Both the position numbers and the translations under genes were made by a program. Shown here piece by piece: positions 8,939 to 17,889 of a DNA stretch of 64,000 nucleotides (positions are counted from its first letter, which is position 1; every line of letters starts with the position of its first letter). Source of the DNA: Amycolatopsis sp. WAC 01376 (GTDB lineage Bacteria > Actinomycetota > Actinomycetes > Mycobacteriales > Pseudonocardiaceae). The stretch covers positions 682,001 through 746,000 of the forward strand of contig NZ_QHKL01000006.1 of the NCBI RefSeq assembly GCF_003947415.1. The letters run 5' to 3'. The notes beneath the pieces were generated by a model. It had not been told where the DNA came from. It was given only the letters and a program-made list of their open reading frames with translations, and did not search any database.

Positions 8939-11840
8939 CCTTCGAGTCCTCTCCGACCAGCTGCAGGAACGCGTCTTCCAGACGGCGCAGCGGTCCGGCC
9001 TGCTCGACCGCGACCCCGGCCCGCACCAGGGCGGCGACCGCGTCGGCGCGGGCGAGACCGTCGAGATCCGCGTGGACGAGTTCGCCGTCGACGTCGACGC
9101 CGGAAACACCGCCGACCTTCCGCAGCGCTTCGGCCTCGTCGGCGGGCTTGTCGACGCGGAACGTCGCTTCACCGCTGGACGCGGCCAGTTCGCCGACCTC
9201 ACCCGAGGCGACCAGCATGCCGCGGTGCATCACGACCACGTGCGTACAGGTCTGCTCGACCTCGGCCAGCAGGTGGCTGGAGACCACCACGGTGCGTCCG
9301 GTCGCCGCGTAGCGCTGGAGCACCTCGCGCATCTGGTGGATCTGTGGCGGGTCGAGTCCGTTGGTCGGTTCGTCGAGCACCATGAGCTCCGGCAGGCCGA
9401 GCATCGCCTGCGCGATCGCGAGCCGCTGCCGCATGCCCTGGCTGTAGGTGCGGACCCGCCGGTTCACCGCGTCGCCGAGCCCGGCGATCTCCAGTGCCTC
9501 GGCGAAATGCGCCTTCTCCCTCGGCCTGCCCGTGCTCGCCCAGTACAGCTCCAGGTTCTCCTTGCCGGACAGATGCGGCAGGAAGCCCGAACCCTCCACA
9601 AAGGACCCGATCCGGGAGAGCACCGGCGCGCCGGGCGCGATCAGGTGGCCGAAGACGCGGATGGTGCCCGCGGTCGGCGTGATGAGGCCCATCAGCATGC
9701 GCAGGGTCGTCGTCTTGCCCGCGCCGTTCGGCCCGAGCAGGCCGAGCACCTGACCGGGTTCGACCCGGAAGGACAGATCCTTCACCGCGACGAAACCGCC
9801 CGCGTAGGCCTTGTGGAGACCTTCGATCACCAGCGGCGTCTTCGCCAGGTTCTCGTCGACGTCGTGGGCACGGCGGCGGCGGAACGCGGCGATCACCGTG
9901 ATCACGATGCCCGCGAGCAGTGTTCCGGCGATCCCGAGCAGCTGCGCGATGGGCGCGCCCGCACCGACCGAGTTGCCGGGGACGACCGGGACACCGAGCT
10001 GCCCGCCGTCCGCCAGTTCGATGCGGAACACGGCAGGCTCGACCGGGGTCGAGAACGCCTGATCCGTCGTGCCGACGACCAGCCGGAGCGTGTGCCCGGC
10101 CTCCAGTGGCCGCACGATGCCCGGCAGGGTCACCGTCACCTCGACCGGGCTGCCGTCGGCGGGCAGCCCGGAAACGCGGAAGGGCGCGACGGCGTTCGCC
10201 GGAAGCGTGCGGACACCTTCCGAGTTGACGTCGTAGAGCTTCGCGAACAGGACGGCTTCCTTCTGCGGTGCCGCGGCGGACGGATCCGCGGAGACCCGCA
10301 GCCGGACCGTGGACGAACCGGCCACGATCGTCTGCGCGTCGAGCGGCGGCGTCGCGAACTGCGCGGCCTGCCCCGGCGGGTCAAGACTGAACAGTCCGGA
10401 CAGCCGGGACGAACCCGCCACCGCCCCGTTCAGTCCGGGGATCCCGCTCACCGCGGCGGGATTGCCGCCGGCAGGCCGGACGACCGGCTGGGCCGGGCCC
10501 GCCAAGGTGAACGGCCGCCGTTCGGTGGCGTCCCCCGTTGCACCCGGGTACGCCGGGGCGGTGACGGTCCGGACCGAAGGCGCGCCGTTGGCCCGCAGCG
10601 TCCCCTGGATGTCGTAGCTGAACCCGGTGCCGGGGTCGGTGCCCTGGCCGGTGAGCGAGAACTTGAGGAAGTCGGCGATCTGCCCGCGCAGCTTCTGTCC
10701 CGGTTTCCCGCCGTCGTGGCCGCCGGTGTACCAGATGGTGCGGACCTTGCCGCCTGCCGCGCTGATCTGCCGGGCGGTCGCGTCGGACTGGTCCAACCCG
10801 AACAGGGTGTCGCTTTCGCCCTGCACCAGCAGGGTCGGCACGGTGATCTTGTCCGTCACGGACGCGGGGGAGACGCGGCGAAGCAGGTCGACGGTCTTCT
10901 GGCTGGCTTTGCCGGTGGTGGCGAGCTCGGTGTAGGCCTGGCAGACGTCGGAGGTGAACCGTCCACAAGGGTCGGCGGGGCCGGACGGCGGCCGCTGTCC
11001 GTTCGGGCCGCCGAGCGGCAGGGACTGCGCCGCGGCGGCCGCCGCGCCTGTGCCCTGCGCCGCGCCGGACTCACTCGTCTCGTCACCGGCTTCCGGGGCG
11101 TCGTTCGCGGGGGAGCCGCTCTGCGCCGCGCCGGAACCGGCGGAGAAGAAGATGCCCGCCCATGACTTCTTGAAGACACCGTCGGCGGTGAACGCGCCGG
11201 CGGCCGGGGTGGTGGCCGCCGACGGCGAGGCCGAGGCGGCGTTCGGGAAGAGTCCCTGCGCGAGATCGTTGTAGGTGATCACCGGCGCGATCGCGTCGAC
11301 CCGCTTGTCGGTCCCGGCGAGCAGCAGCGAAAGCGCGCCGCCGTACGAAGCGCCGGACACGGCCACCTTCGGGTCGCCGTTCTCGCTGAGGACCTCGGGC
11401 CGCGCGGCCAGGTTGTCGATCAGCTTCCTGGCGTCGGCGACCTCACGGTCGGGGTCGTTCAGCGCGATCTTCCCGGTGCTGCGGCCGAAGCCGCGCGCGG
11501 ACCAGGCGAGCACGACGAAGCCCTTTTCGGCGAGTTCGCGGGCCTCGGTGGCGACACTGTTCTTGTCACCGCCGAAACCGTGGGCGAGCAGGACGGCGGG
11601 AGCGGGGGTCTGCTCGGGGAGATACGTGGTCGTGTCGATCTTGACGACTTCGGACGAACCCGGGGTTTCGGGCAGGTCGAGGGTCGCTTCCTGGGTTTTG
11701 ACCGCGGACGGGGCGGGTTCGCTGTTCGTCCACACGACGGCCGCGGCGGCCAGGACCACCACGACCGCGGCGAGCGCGATGAGCTTCGCGCCTCGCGTAC
11801 GAGGGAGCGGGATTCGGGGCACGGAATGACCGTATTTCAC
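8931..11840 (-). CDS. Fusion: extracytoplasmic S15-like hydrolase, membrane helix and ABC ATPase
   Basis: About 969 residues. The start is uncertain: GTG at 11840 or 11822; the extension to 11882 looks less likely. Domain order: a membrane anchor near the N-terminus (LIALAAVVVVLAAAAVVW); an alpha/beta hydrolase of the S15/X-Pro type with Ser in SGASYGG, Asp in QGESDTLFGL and His in TGGHDGG; a C-terminal beta-sandwich typical of S15 enzymes; a second membrane helix (LLGIAGTLLAGIVITVIAAF); then a complete ABC ATPase with Walker A GPNGAGKTT, signature YSQGMRQR and Walker B LMVLDEPTNGLD. The topology implies an outside hydrolase tied to an inside ATPase. A long Ala/Gly/Ser/Pro insert interrupts the hydrolase. 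The next gene is its permease. Confidence 0.85.
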   Translation of the reverse strand: MKYGHSVPRIPLPRTRGAKLIALAAVVVVLAAAAVVWTNSEPAPSAVKTQEATLDLPETPGSSEVVKIDTTTYLPEQTPAPAVLLAHGFGGDKNSVATEARELAEKGFVVLAWSARGFGRSTGKIALNDPDREVADARKLIDNLAARPEVLSENGDPKVAVSGASYGGALSLLLAGTDKRVDAIAPVITYNDLAQGLFPNAASASPSAATTPAAGAFTADGVFKKSWAGIFFSAGSGAAQSGSPANDAPEAGDETSESGAAQGTGAAAAAAQSLPLGGPNGQRPPSGPADPCGRFTSDVCQAYTELATTGKASQKTVDLLRRVSPASVTDKITVPTLLVQGESDTLFGLDQSDATARQISAAGGKVRTIWYTGGHDGGKPGQKLRGQIADFLKFSLTGQGTDPGTGFSYDIQGTLRANGAPSVRTVTAPAYPGATGDATERRPFTLAGPAQPVVRPAGGNPAAVSGIPGLNGAVAGSSRLSGLFSLDPPGQAAQFATPPLDAQTIVAGSSTVRLRVSADPSAAAPQKEAVLFAKLYDVNSEGVRTLPANAVAPFRVSGLPADGSPVEVTVTLPGIVRPLEAGHTLRLVVGTTDQAFSTPVEPAVFRIELADGGQLGVPVVPGNSVGAGAPIAQLLGIAGTLLAGIVITVIAAFRRRRAHDVDENLAKTPLVIEGLHKAYAGGFVAVKDLSFRVEPGQVLGLLGPNGAGKTTTLRMLMGLITPTAGTIRVFGHLIAPGAPVLSRIGSFVEGSGFLPHLSGKENLELYWASTGRPREKAHFAEALEIAGLGDAVNRRVRTYSQGMRQRLAIAQAMLGLPELMVLDEPTNGLDPPQIHQMREVLQRYAATGRTVVVSSHLLAEVEQTCTHVVVMHRGMLVASGEVGELAASSGEATFRVDKPADEAEALRKVGGVSGVDVDGELVHADLDGLARADAVAALVRAGVAVEQAGPLRRLEDAFLQLVGEDSKGE

Positions 11841-12017
11841 CGAACCTGAGAGTCGCTTCCCCGGCACACACGGACCACACAAGCGTGACGTTAGGTCGTC
11901 ACCAGAACGGGTATCCGACGTGGGAGAAGAGGTGGATGTGACGGGAGTTACGCCATCATCTTGGTGACAAGGGCAACCTTAACTGGCGTCATGCGTACAG
12001 ACAGGTCAAACTAGACC

Positions 12018-12125
12018 GGCTGTGAGGGGAGTATTCCTTCGCGGCGGTGTCGTCAGCACGGTGGTCTTCATAGGCCCCCGGCACCGTCGGCCGGTTTTCG
12101 CAACCGGCGGAAGAGACCTCCGGTT
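12018..12125 (+). ncRNA. yybP-ykoY family Mn2+ riboswitch in the terC leader
   Basis: The 5' leader of terC carries the hallmark yybP-ykoY elements in order: AGGGGAGTA (12025-12033), TCGTCA (12050-12055) in the first internal-loop region, a GC hairpin (GCCGG/CCGGC, about 12089-12107) and the closing GAGACCT (12113-12119). GAGG at 12024 can pair with CCTC at 12117 to close the basal stem. This RNA class binds Mn2+ at a three-helix junction and typically switches on manganese exporters, including TerC/Alx-type proteins. The terC ribosome binding site GGAGG follows at about 12147, so control of translation start is plausible. Confidence 0.85.
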
Positions 12126-12160
12126 AGTTGCTGCTGTGCACTTTCCGGAGGGTTGGTTAC

Positions 12161-13135
12161 ATGTCTGTTCCCCTGTGGCTATGGATCGCCACGGTCGGCG
12201 GTCTGCTCGCGCTGATCGCACTCGACCTGGTCATCGTCGATCGCAAGCCGCATGAGGTCACCACGGGCGAAGCCGCCCGGTGGGTCATCTTCTACATCGC
12301 CGTCGCCGTCGCGTTCGGCATCGGTGTCTGGGTCTTCGCGGGACACGACTCGGGTGTCGAGTTCTTCACCGGGTACATCACCGAGTACTCGCTGAGTGTC
12401 GACAACCTGTTCATCTTCATGATCATCATGACGTCGTTCAAGGTGCCCGCGATCCACCAGCACCGGGTGCTGCTGATCGGCATCCTGCTCGCGCTCGCCA
12501 TGCGCAGCGTGTTCATCGCCGTGGGCGCCGCGCTGATCGCGCAGTTCGTCTGGGTCTTCTTCCTCTTCGGCGCCATCCTCATCTGGACCGCGATCAGCAT
12601 GGTCCGCAACAAGGACGAAGAAGAGGAATACGAGGAGAACGCGCTCACCCGCTGGGTACGCAAGCTCTTCCCGGTCACCAACGAGTGGCACGGGCACAAG
12701 TCCTTCGTGAAGAAGGACGGCAAGCGCTGGATCACCCCGATGTTCCTGGTGATCGTCGCGATCGGCAGCGCGGACCTGCTGTTCGCCGTCGACTCGATCC
12801 CGGCGATCTTCGGCATCACGCAGGAGGCCTTCCTGGTCTTCACCGCCAACGCGTTCGCGCTGATGGGCCTGCGTCAGCTGTACTTCCTGCTCGGTGGCCT
12901 GGTCACCAAGCTGGTGTACCTGTCCTACGGCCTCGCGGTGATCCTCGCCTTCATCGGCGCCAAGCTGTTCCTGCACGCGCTGCACGAGTACCACGTGGTG
13001 CCGGACTGGCTGGACATCAACAACTGGGTCTCCCTGGGTGTCATCGTCGTGGTCCTGACGGTGACGACGGTGGCCAGCCTCTCGAAGGCGAAGAAGCTGG
13101 AAGCCGCTGAGCAGGACTCTTCAATCAGTAGTTAG
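12161..13135 (+). CDS. TerC family membrane protein, probable manganese exporter
   Basis: 324 residues; ATG with GGAGG nine bases upstream. Around eight to nine membrane helices carry the two signature acidic motifs of TerC/Alx proteins: SVDNLF in the third helix region and AVDSIPAIF later, separated by a cytosolic loop rich in DEEEEYEE. TerC/Alx proteins export Mn2+, in some cases during metallation of exported proteins or at alkaline pH. The Mn2+ riboswitch in its leader supports a role in manganese homeostasis rather than tellurite resistance. The C-terminus is a short charged tail. Confidence 0.92.
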   Translation: MSVPLWLWIATVGGLLALIALDLVIVDRKPHEVTTGEAARWVIFYIAVAVAFGIGVWVFAGHDSGVEFFTGYITEYSLSVDNLFIFMIIMTSFKVPAIHQHRVLLIGILLALAMRSVFIAVGAALIAQFVWVFFLFGAILIWTAISMVRNKDEEEEYEENALTRWVRKLFPVTNEWHGHKSFVKKDGKRWITPMFLVIVAIGSADLLFAVDSIPAIFGITQEAFLVFTANAFALMGLRQLYFLLGGLVTKLVYLSYGLAVILAFIGAKLFLHALHEYHVVPDWLDINNWVSLGVIVVVLTVTTVASLSKAKKLEAAEQDSSISS

Positions 13136-13165
13136 AGCTGCTAAGGATCGGGTACCGTCGGGGCC

Positions 13166-15127
13166 GTGCGTCCCGTTGACATCGAAGCCCTGACGGTCCC
13201 CGGCATCCCCGCGTTGCGCGGCGACCTGCTGCTCACCGCGGTGAGCAGGCCTGATCTGAAGACGAACAGCTACCGCGGCGGCCTGCGCAGGGTCGACCAG
13301 GGCGGCGGCGGGGAAGGGCCTTGGACCCACGGGACCAAGGACTCCGCACCCGCCATCTCCCCGGACGGCCGGTGGGTCGCCTTCCTCCGCGCGGGGGAGG
13401 GGTCCGGGCGCGCGGCCAAGCCGCAGGTGCACGTGATCCCCGCGGCCGGGGGTGACGCGAAGCGGATCACCGACCTTCCCCTCGGCGCGAGCGCCCCGGT
13501 CTGGGCTCCTGATTCCCGCCGGATCGCCTTCGTTGCCCGCGTGCCAGAGCCGGGCCGCTACGGCACGGAGAACGCGGACGGCGAAACGCCGGAGCCGGGC
13601 GAAGAAGCGCCGCGGCACATCACGAATCTCTTCTACCGGGTCGACGACGCCGGCTTCCTCAACGACCGTCCACAGCGTCTGTTCGTCGTGGACGCGGTCG
13701 CCGCGTTGGACGAGGACGCGCCCGCCGAGCTCACCCCGCTGACCGACGACCGTGCCGACGTCGACCATCCCTCGTGGACGGCCGACGGCGAGCACGTCCT
13801 CATCACCGCGCCGCGTGACTGGGCCGCCGAAGACACCGTTCGCACGGACGTCTACGCCGTGCCCGCCGGTGGTGGCGGACCCCGGCTGCTGGTCCGGACC
13901 CCGGGCACCGCGGACCGGCCGGTCGCCGCCCCGGACGGTTCGATCCTGTTCTACGGCACCGAATTCCCCGGCCTGGAGGACGTCGCCCGCAACACCGGGC
14001 TCTGGCACGCGCCGTGGCCTTCCGGTGACGAGCCTTCGCCCGCGCGACGGCTGACCGACGTCGAAACGGTGGACTGCGACAGCGCGGCAAGCTCGCCGGT
14101 CGTCCTCGGCGACGAGGTCCTCGTCGTGGTCCGCACCCGGGGCGCCGCCGAACTGCACGCCGTTCCCCTCGACGCCGAGCTCGCCGAGCTGAAGTCGTTG
14201 CGCTACCTGGCAGGCGAGCGCGCCGCGGTGAAGTCGTTCGCCGTCGACGGCACGCGGATCGTCGCGGTGATCGGGACGCCCGAGAGCTCCGGTGACGTCG
14301 TGCTGCTGTCGGGCGAGGGTCCCCGCGTGCTCACCGACTACTCGAAGGTGTTGCGGGACAACGAGATCCTGCCGCTGGAGGAGCTGGACACGACAGCGCC
14401 CGACGGCTACCCGGTGCACGGCTGGGTCGTCCGGCCCGAGGGCGAGGGGCCGCATCCCGTGGTCCTGATGATCCACGGTGGACCGTTCGCGCCGTACGAA
14501 TGGAAGGTCTTCGACGAGGCCCAGGTGCTCGCGGAAGCGGGTTACGCCGTCATCCTGGGGAACCCGCGCGGTTCCGCGGGCTACGGCGAAAGCCACGGCC
14601 GGAGCATCGTCCACGGCTTCGGCACCGTGGACGCGGACGATCTGCTGGCACTGCTGGACGAAGCGCTGAAGATGTCCAATTTGGACAGTGATCGCGTCGG
14701 CGTCATGGGCGGCTCGTACGGCGGCTTCATGACCAGCTGGCTCGCCGCGCACCACGGTGGCCGGTTCCGCGCCGCGTGGAGCGAGCGCGCCGTCAACGCC
14801 TGGGACTCGTTCGTCGGCAGTTCCGACATCGGCTGGTTCTTCGCCGGGGGTTACGTCGGCGACGACCTCGACGAGCAACGCAAGCGCAGCCCACTGACCT
14901 ACGCGGGGAAGATCGACATCCCGTTCATGGTCGCGCACTCCGAACAGGACTGGCGATGCCCGCTGGAGCAGGCGCAGCGGATGTACGTGGCACTGCGGCA
15001 GAACGGCGTCCCGGCGGAGTTCCTGCTGTTCCCCGGCGAGGGGCACGAACTCACGCGTTCGGGGCTGCCGCGGCACCGGGTGCAGCGGTTCGACGCCGTA
15101 CTGGAGTGGTGGGGGCGGCACCTCTGA
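13166..15127 (+). CDS. S9 family prolyl oligopeptidase / acylaminoacyl-peptidase-like
   Basis: 653 residues from a GTG start, 30 bp after terC. There is no signal peptide, so it is cytosolic. The N-terminal ~400 residues form a beta-propeller of WD40-like PD40 repeats (APVWAPDSRRIAFVAR and DHPSWTADGEHVLITA are typical). The C-terminal alpha/beta hydrolase domain has the catalytic Ser in GGSYGGF, Asp in SEQDWRCP and His in GEGHELTR. Enzymes of this kind cleave short peptides or remove N-acylated residues. A 25-bp-arm palindrome follows the gene and probably terminates it. Confidence 0.92.
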   Translation: MRPVDIEALTVPGIPALRGDLLLTAVSRPDLKTNSYRGGLRRVDQGGGGEGPWTHGTKDSAPAISPDGRWVAFLRAGEGSGRAAKPQVHVIPAAGGDAKRITDLPLGASAPVWAPDSRRIAFVARVPEPGRYGTENADGETPEPGEEAPRHITNLFYRVDDAGFLNDRPQRLFVVDAVAALDEDAPAELTPLTDDRADVDHPSWTADGEHVLITAPRDWAAEDTVRTDVYAVPAGGGGPRLLVRTPGTADRPVAAPDGSILFYGTEFPGLEDVARNTGLWHAPWPSGDEPSPARRLTDVETVDCDSAASSPVVLGDEVLVVVRTRGAAELHAVPLDAELAELKSLRYLAGERAAVKSFAVDGTRIVAVIGTPESSGDVVLLSGEGPRVLTDYSKVLRDNEILPLEELDTTAPDGYPVHGWVVRPEGEGPHPVVLMIHGGPFAPYEWKVFDEAQVLAEAGYAVILGNPRGSAGYGESHGRSIVHGFGTVDADDLLALLDEALKMSNLDSDRVGVMGGSYGGFMTSWLAAHHGGRFRAAWSERAVNAWDSFVGSSDIGWFFAGGYVGDDLDEQRKRSPLTYAGKIDIPFMVAHSEQDWRCPLEQAQRMYVALRQNGVPAEFLLFPGEGHELTRSGLPRHRVQRFDAVLEWWGRHL

Positions 15128-15145
15128 TCTTTCGGTCCCTGGCGC

Positions 15146-15198
15146 GCCATGAACGGTCCGTTCCTTGCAAATTTTGCAAGGAACGGACCGTTCATGGC
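15146..15198. repeat. Perfect 25-bp inverted repeat, bidirectional terminator candidate
   Basis: Arms 15146-15170 and 15174-15198 match perfectly around a 3-base loop. It lies between the convergent S9 peptidase and RES genes. The core ATGAACGGTCCGTTCCTTGC contains its own small palindrome AACGG(T)CCGTT. The copy at 50767 is almost identical. Confidence 0.8.
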
Positions 15199-15204
15199 AT
15201 TGGA

Positions 15205-15861
15205 TCAGCTGAGAAGCGTGTAGTTCAGCTCTTCGCACACCCGGCCCAGCGGGACGTCGAGCCCCGGATGGTCCAGCGGGAGCAGCACGTCCGGCGCGAC
15301 CGGCAGCGAGTTCCCGGCGGGCGGGTCCCACAGCGCGAGCGCGGGGCCGCCGGAGTCCATGGACGACCGGTACCAGACACCGTCGAGGTCGCCGAAGGCG
15401 GCGCGGATGGCGCGTGCCCAGGCTTGGGTGATCTTCTTCGGGCCGCTGGAGATCTCCTGCGAGGCGCCGACGCGGGTCGGCCACAGGCCGGCGAGGTCGA
15501 GCAGCCGCAGCGTGCGGGTCGGCCGGACGACGACCAGGCGCGGGCCGCGGGATTTGCGGTCGACCGTCGACGTGGTCTGGAAGACCTCCGCGATGCTCGT
15601 GCGCACGGTGAGGCCGAAGTACAGGACACCGTTCCCGGGGTCGGTGACCGGGCGACCGCCGCGACCGGGGGTCTGCGGGTCGAAACGGCCGTGCGGGAGC
15701 GGGCCGCTGTAGCGGAACGAGTTCCACTGCTGGGGGTGGTTGCCGTGCGCGGTGAAGATCCTGACCAGCCTGGTGCCGGGGTGCACCGTCACCACGTCGT
15801 TGGTGCGGTGCAGCTCCTTGACCAGGACAGAGCGTGCGGGCGGCAGGGGGAGCCGGGCCAT
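15205..15861 (-). CDS. RES domain NAD+ phosphorylase, toxin of a RES/Xre pair
   Basis: 218 residues. RES-domain toxins (named for conserved Arg, Glu, Ser) split NAD+ by phosphorolysis, as in Mycobacterium tuberculosis MbcT. Visible features are HPGTRLVRIF with the early Arg, FRYSGPLPHGRFD, GVLYFGLTVRTSIAEVFQ with the Glu, and a late YRSSMDSGGPALALW segment. The gene lies 114 bp downstream of a gene for a ParS/MbcA-type antitoxin on the same strand, the usual antitoxin-first order. It is slightly larger than the compact RES toxins. Confidence 0.8.
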   Translation of the reverse strand: MARLPLPPARSVLVKELHRTNDVVTVHPGTRLVRIFTAHGNHPQQWNSFRYSGPLPHGRFDPQTPGRGGRPVTDPGNGVLYFGLTVRTSIAEVFQTTSTVDRKSRGPRLVVVRPTRTLRLLDLAGLWPTRVGASQEISSGPKKITQAWARAIRAAFGDLDGVWYRSSMDSGGPALALWDPPAGNSLPVAPDVLLPLDHPGLDVPLGRVCEELNYTLLS

Positions 15862-15975
15862 ACCTCGGGAGTCGTCCGTCCTTGTCGGGTGATCTTGCTC
15901 GGTAGGGTCAGCCTACGGCCTACCCCCGACTGAAATTTTCCGTCGTCGGGCAAGGCACCTTAGCGTCTGTGATCC

Positions 15976-16557
15976 TCAGAACGGCGAACCCAGCATGGCC
16001 ACCAACTTGGCGACGTGCTCGGGATCGCCACCGGAGAGGAGCCATTGGCGCGGGGTGGCGGGATGGTCGTTGATCACCAGATCGGCCTGCGGGGTGCTCA
16101 TGAACGCGGCGACGACGAGCGCGGGCTGGTCCTCGGGGACGGCGCGCAGCACGACCTCCAGGCCGGGCAGCACCCCGGATCCGGCGAACTGCCAGGCGGG
16201 TAGCCGCCAGCCTTGGTCCTTCCAGCCGGTGAGCCTGCCCTCCTTCAGGCGGTGTCTGATGCGGCTGTCGTCCACGCCCAGTGCTTTCGCCGCCTCCAGC
16301 ACGCTCAGCGCCGAATCGGCGAGTACGGCGTGCGCGGCGACCGTGCGGGCGCGGAAGTCCGGCTCGTCCTCGTCGCGCGGGGAGAGGTCCAGGCCGACGT
16401 CGGTGAGCGCGGCGCGCTGGTCCGCCGAGAAATAATGCGACGGATCGGGGTTCGGTGGGGTCAGCCTCCGCGCCGCGTCCTCGACGAGGTTCAGGAACTC
16501 GTTGGCGTCGACCTTGAGGCCCGCCTTGGCGAGAACGTTCTCGAGCGCTATCGACAT
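15976..16557 (-). CDS. Antitoxin with HTH and MbcA/ParS-type toxin-binding domain
   Basis: 193 residues. The middle contains a short helix-turn-helix (VLEAAKALGVDDSRIRHRLK, then GRLTGWKDQGWRLPAWQF) like excisionase/MerR-type readers. The C-terminal third (GLEVVLRAVP to HPATPRQWLLSGGDPEHVAKLV) matches the Xre/MbcA/ParS C-terminal domain (DUF2384) that caps the NAD site of RES toxins. The protein most likely neutralises the adjacent RES protein and represses the shared promoter upstream of 16557. The N-terminal ~70 residues are unassigned. Confidence 0.75.
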   Translation of the reverse strand: MSIALENVLAKAGLKVDANEFLNLVEDAARRLTPPNPDPSHYFSADQRAALTDVGLDLSPRDEDEPDFRARTVAAHAVLADSALSVLEAAKALGVDDSRIRHRLKEGRLTGWKDQGWRLPAWQFAGSGVLPGLEVVLRAVPEDQPALVVAAFMSTPQADLVINDHPATPRQWLLSGGDPEHVAKLVAMLGSPF

Positions 16558-16890
16558 AGCGCCTAGGGTAACGCGTCTGTGCGGGTTCGTGCGGTCTCAT
16601 CTCGGTTTCGTGGGGGAATTCACCAGAGATGAACACAGAGTGCACGGAATCAAACACGCGCAGTAGGCAATGTCGCCATAGTCTGCCCGGGTCGGGCGAC
16701 CTTGTCCAGGGCTTCGGCTTGACAGGTCGTAAGTAGGAATTTACCGTCCGGAAGGTAAACGATTTCTTCCCACCGCTTCGGAGAACCCGGCTGGTGTGGG
16801 GCCGGCTTGGGGGAACAAGGGGGTGGGGCGTTCCTGGGCGGCCGGTGCGAACCGGTCGCCCAGGCACGTCGTGCACCGGGATCTCCGGTT
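16558..16890. other. Intergenic region with antitoxin promoter side and lacI terminator
   Basis: The right end holds a hairpin at 16833-16864 (14-bp arms, one mismatch, GCGA tetraloop) that lies after the lacI stop and is the likely lacI terminator. Closer to the antitoxin is a short dyad, TTTACC 16740-16745 and GGTAAA 16754-16759. It could be an operator, but there is no strong reason to assign it. No credible open frame was seen. Confidence 0.5.
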
Positions 16891-17871
16891 TCAGCCGCGC
16901 CGTGAACTCCGGCGCACGATCAGGTTCGCCTGCAGCGTGGTCGTCGTGGCCTTGCGCGTGCTGTCGCCGATCCGGGCGAGCAGTAGTTCGGCGGCGACCC
17001 TGCCCACCTCGTTCGCGGGCTGGGCGACCACCGTCAGCGGCGGGTCGATCAGTGTCGTCCACGGCGCGTCGTCGAATGACACGATTCCCACGTCCTGCCC
17101 CGATCGCAGGCCGCGTGCCGCCAGGGCCTCCAGGACGCCGATCGCCATCGTGCTGTTGCCGACCAGCAGCGCGTCCGGCGGCTCGGGTTCGTCGAGCAGG
17201 CTGAGCGCGGCGAGCCTGCCGCCCTCGGCGCGGAATTCGGCCCGCCGGGTGAGCGTGTTCTCCTCGCCGACGGCGTCGGTGTAGCCCGCCAGCCGGTCTT
17301 CCGCCGTGCGCACCCCGGCGGGTCCGCTGACACAGGCGACGCGCCGGTACCCGCCGTCGATCAGATGCCGCGTGGCGTCGCGGGCGGCCAGCCGGGTGTC
17401 GACCAGCACCTGGTCGCCGGTGTTCTTCAGCAGCGGCCGGTCGACGGCGACCACGGGCGTGCCGCGCTCGGTCAGCCGGTCGACGTTGGTGGCCCGGCCG
17501 GTGGGGGAGAGCACCACGCCGGCGACCCGCTCCTGGAGGGCGACGTCGATGTAGCGCCGTTCCTTCTCCTCGTTGTCGTCGGCGTTGCACAGCACCACCG
17601 AATAGCCCGCGGTCTGCGCGATGTCCTCCACGCCGCGGGCGATCGCGGTGAAGAACGGGTTCTCCACGTCGGAGATGATGAGCGCGAGCACCGCGGTCTC
17701 CTGACGGCGCAGATTCCTCGCGAGCCCGTTCGGGTGATAGCCCAATTCCGCGGCGGCCGCCTGCACCCGTGCCGCGAGTACCGGGTCCACAGTGGACTTC
17801 CCGTTGAGTGTTCTCGACACGGTCGCCGTCGAAACCCCGGCCTTCGCCGCCACGTCGTTGATGGTGGCCAC
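16891..17871 (-). CDS. LacI family transcriptional regulator
   Basis: 326 residues; GTG start with GGAGG five bases upstream, chosen over a longer frame. The N-terminal HTH is classic LacI: VATINDVAAKAGVSTATVSR followed by the hinge ELGYHPNGLARNLR. The rest is a periplasmic-binding-protein fold effector domain (VENPFFTAIARGVEDIA, GVVLSPTG, VGIVSFDD), which suggests a sugar ligand. It is divergent from an FGGY sugar kinase gene, with 114 bp between them containing a perfect 16-bp palindrome over the kinase promoter. It most likely represses that kinase. Confidence 0.92.
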   Translation of the reverse strand: MATINDVAAKAGVSTATVSRTLNGKSTVDPVLAARVQAAAAELGYHPNGLARNLRRQETAVLALIISDVENPFFTAIARGVEDIAQTAGYSVVLCNADDNEEKERRYIDVALQERVAGVVLSPTGRATNVDRLTERGTPVVAVDRPLLKNTGDQVLVDTRLAARDATRHLIDGGYRRVACVSGPAGVRTAEDRLAGYTDAVGEENTLTRRAEFRAEGGRLAALSLLDEPEPPDALLVGNSTMAIGVLEALAARGLRSGQDVGIVSFDDAPWTTLIDPPLTVVAQPANEVGRVAAELLLARIGDSTRKATTTTLQANLIVRRSSRRG

Positions 17872-17889
17872 CGTGACCTCCCCTTCTGC

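Noticed and set aside
13121..15727. 868-codon minus-strand frame opposite the S9 peptidase
   Set aside because: It crosses the terminator palindrome and the RES gene in another frame; shadow only.
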